Below are positions 61,339-64,000 of a DNA stretch of 64,000 bases, piece after piece. Made by a program: the position numbers and the translations under genes. The stretch is taken from contig NC_030852.1 in assembly GCF_000208745.1 (NCBI RefSeq), positions 31,078,969 to 31,142,968 of the forward strand. The letters are read 5' to 3'. A model generated the notes under the pieces. The model ran no database searches. It was not told the DNA's origin and saw only the letters and a list, made by a program, of their open reading frames with translations. Position 1 is the first letter of the stretch; the number at the start of each line of letters is the position of its first letter. The stretch comes from Theobroma cacao. Taxonomy: Eukaryota > Streptophyta > Magnoliopsida > Malvales > Malvaceae.

Positions 61339-64000
61339 TGTAACATTCCGTCTCTTGAGATGTTATCTAATAAGTATTATTAATTAAAATTAAGGTGAAT
61401 GAAGACCAAGAAGATGTTGGAGAGTATAAGGAAGTGAAGAGAAGAGTATAAAATAAAATAATATTTTTATAATAAAATAATAATGTTAAAATAAAGGAGA
61501 AGGTCAATTTAATAAGCAACACATAAAGGAGACTTTCTATTATTAAGTTTGACCGAAGTGGAGGAGAAACTATTGGAGGACATAATTGCATGAATTAAGA
61601 ATGTCAAATTTATGAGAATCGATATTATTACAAGGTAAAAAGATTCAATTGCATGAAATAAGAATTGTAGTTTAATAATGAGGGATGCGATCGCATGGGA
61701 TGAAAATGTGTAAATGGATAAAAAAAAGAGTGGGATTAATTATGGAATGCAATTTATAATTGGGCAACTTCTGGAGATCTTGTTGAGCTGGATTTAAGCC
61801 ACCAAGGTAAGAGTTAAGATGCTTGAATATTAAGCATAAATTGTGGTTTAAGTTGCTAGTTGAGAATGTAGGAAAGCTGGTTCAAGTTTAATAAATGAAT
61901 TCTGCAATTTTGAATGTCAGTAAAATTAAAGAGGCCGTGTTGTGTATTATATGCTAGGAAAGCTTAAGAAAATTTATTTGGGAAGCTCAAGTATATGTGC
62001 TGGGAGGTTGAAAGATTAACATATTGAAGCTCAAAGAGCTGTTGATGGCAAAGGATGGTAATTTGGCTGCTGGTGGAAGTCACACCATCAAGGTGAGTGG
62101 GTGTGCCTATTTCCAATATGTGTTTTGATATAAACATATAAGTATATATACGTCAAGCATATTTTACTGCACATTGAGGTCACATAAGCAGATTTGTGCT
62201 AACATGTTTGAATGCCGAATTGGAGATTTAAAGAATCCTGCTTTCAAGATGGTTATACACATATGTAAAATGATTTTCGAAGCTGGGAAACAAGCACTTG
62301 ACATGTTGAACCTCGAATTATGCCAAAAGAAGCAATTATTAATAGAGCCATGCTAGGCTGTCCCCTGAATTATATTCGGTTTTCATTAGTATGAGATACA
62401 TGCTTGCTCTCCATTAATGGTTTGCAATTCCAATTATTTTAAATGTGCGTTTGGGAAGCATGAGCTGGTAGTTGAAATAGGTTCTGATTTGTGACGTTGG
62501 CTTGAAAGAGCAAATTTCATTAATGTGATTTTGAGAAGCATGAGCTGCTGAATTAGAATGTATTTGTTAAAATTGGAGTCTGATCTTGAAATGGATTTGA
62601 AAGATCAACAGTATATGTATGCTATTACTATATATGCTGATTCTATGAAATGGGGAAAACAAGCCCTTGAATTCCATAACTTGTTTCAATCAAAATGCAT
62701 GTTGTTATTGCCATAGGGGCTTTTCCTTGAGAATTTCCAACTTGTTTAAGGGACACTTAGAATTATGAAAGGTACATGAGGTATTGTGCAAACTATGATT
62801 TCAATGAGCATTGACATGTGCATAGCATTGTTTTAAATATTAATACCATGGCATGTGTTTTGAATGTTGGAACTTAACATCATTTTACATGTTTTTACAA
62901 TCGGTTCTGGGAGCATAATAAATGATTTATGGGCTGCTTGCCATATATGTTTGTGATTTATTGAATTTGACATGTGCTCATTTCTATGTTAAATGCTTTG
63001 CGGCATTAATGGTTATAAATTTATATGGCATGCTTTGGAAATGCATCTGGATTTAAATATTGGTTTTGAACCATATTAGAACCCCCTGATTTAGTGACCA
63101 TATTTTTAAGTGAAAACTACATCGGGTTTAGGTCTTGTTGTTACGGCAGTAGGCATAACGTTTGTGCACAAAGCTAAGACTCTAGCTAGAGGAAGGATTA
63201 CTCCGTCGGTAGCTACGGCACCATACGAGAGGGCTTACAGTAGACGATAAATTCCTACCGGGTTTATGGTGGACGAGACATTCCCACTGGGTTGATGGTA
63301 GACGAGGCATTCCTACCACAGAGTACGCTAATTATTATTTATTCCGTTAGTAGCTATGGCACTGTACGACAGGACTTACAGTAGACGAGAAATTCCTACC
63401 GGGTTTATGGTGGATGAGACATTCCCACCTGGTTGATGGTAGACAAGGCATTCCTACCACAGAGTACTCTAATTATTATTTACTCTGCCGGTAGCTACGG
63501 CACCGCACGTAAGCGTTACGGTAGATGAGGCATTCCTACCGGGTGTGGCCAAGTCCCTTGGTTTTTCTATTTTGACCAACACAAGGCTTAGTGCTTTACT
63601 ACAAATTCTGATTTACTGATGAAATGACTGGCTTAATGTTTTAAATTGATGTAAATCATGTTTACCACGGCATTGAGTTCATATACACACTGATAGTGAT
63701 ATTGCACATGGCATGGCATCTATTTAAGTGAACTTATAATTAGCCTGCCATGCATATTTGATTTCTATTTGATTCATAAGTCATGGTTTGATTTATATAA
63801 GCTTTTGGAGTTGAAATGCTGGTTTTATATGTTAGAGCGGGGGGAATTTATTGTGCAAATGCATCGGGCAGGTTTTTAAGTAAAAGCTTTAGCAATTGAC
63901 CTCTGCCACATTTGAACAGAAACAGAATTGATTTATGGCCAAGGATTGACCCTAAACCCTTACCTTGGCTCTTGATTTGAGAAAAATGAGGGCTTTTCAA
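61339..64000 (+). mobile_element. Probable LTR of a Ty3-gypsy-type retroelement, leaving the window on the right
   Basis: The segment starts at 61339 with TGTAACATTCCGTCTC, close to the TGTAACA-CCC start common to plant chromovirus LTRs, and shows a short inverted repeat (TCTCttGAGA) just inside. Over 2.6 kb there is no long reading frame, as expected for an LTR. The body contains phrases typical of such LTRs (for example AAGGTGAGTGGG at 62,090) and the nested tandem repeat at 63,198-63,548. Neither its right end nor a target duplication lies in the window, so the assignment is an inference. Confidence 0.45.
63198..63548 (+). repeat. Nested tandem repeat: 141-bp unit containing three 29-bp hairpin modules
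   Basis: The phrase CGGTAGCTACGGCAC recurs at about 63,208, 63,349 and 63,490, spaced exactly 141 bases. In the two complete units, three 29-base modules lie head to tail: 63239, 63268, 63297 and 63380, 63409, 63438. The third unit is shortened to one module at 63520. Each module has the form GGTAG-11 bases-CTACC, or GGTGG-11 bases-CCACC, a potential 5-bp stem. The unit starts with the near-palindrome GCCGGTAGCTACGGC. Confidence 0.9.

Noticed and set aside
63198..63548. CRISPR-like array
   Set aside because: Direct repeats without unique spacers, in plant DNA; the modules are head to tail.

Overview
This window is nuclear DNA from a flowering plant, most likely a eudicot and probably a rosid. 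The genes are split by short GT-AG introns, the spacers are AT-rich, and the proteins belong to plant-type families: a WNK8-like kinase, the MTA m6A methyltransferase with a plant-style N-terminus, an early-nodulin-like protein and plastid-targeted proteins. I cannot fix the genus. A run of N marks an assembly gap at 26518-27266. Exon boundaries were read by eye from splice motifs and reading-frame continuity; none is supported by transcripts.

Layout. 1-630 looks like the end of an LTR-type element that leaves the window on the left. 631-4341 is gene-poor and holds a degenerate 117-128 bp tandem repeat. A small single-exon membrane-protein gene (4342-5124, +) is followed by a large STE20/GCK-type kinase gene (7149-14674, +) with a LINE fragment in one intron, a plastid membrane-protein gene (15554-17884, +) and an Msp1/ATAD1-like AAA ATPase gene (18822-20893, +) whose first intron appears to be GC-AG. 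On the minus strand come an F-box gene (21349-22617), a broken duplicate of a neighbouring exon (about 23148-23345) and a plastid coiled-coil/membrane protein gene (23749-25660). After the gap lie MYG1 (28024-30571, +), a tandem pair of HpcH/HpaI-type aldolase genes (31328-32368 intact; 33116-33897 with a one-base frameshift), an MFS molybdate-anion-transporter-like gene (35185-38432, +) and an early-nodulin-like gene (40121-40789, +). The next block is MTA (41640-45151, -), an oligopeptide transporter (46330-50032, -), a Yippee-like zinc protein (53090-53769, +) and a WNK8-like kinase (56310-59266, -). From 61339 to the right edge the DNA again looks like an LTR element. It contains a two-level tandem repeat: a 141-bp unit built partly from three 29-bp hairpin-like modules.

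How the genes fit together. They do not form a single pathway. The gene content resembles conserved eudicot microsynteny: from memory, Arabidopsis relatives of many of these genes sit in three small blocks (around At4g10730-10770, At4g27680-27745 and At5g41970-41990). The window may keep an ancestral gene order that was split by duplication and loss in Arabidopsis. Functional themes are kinase signalling (GCK and WNK), RNA modification (MTA), membrane transport (MFS, OPT), and organelle-associated functions (plastid proteins, Msp1-like AAA ATPase, MYG1).
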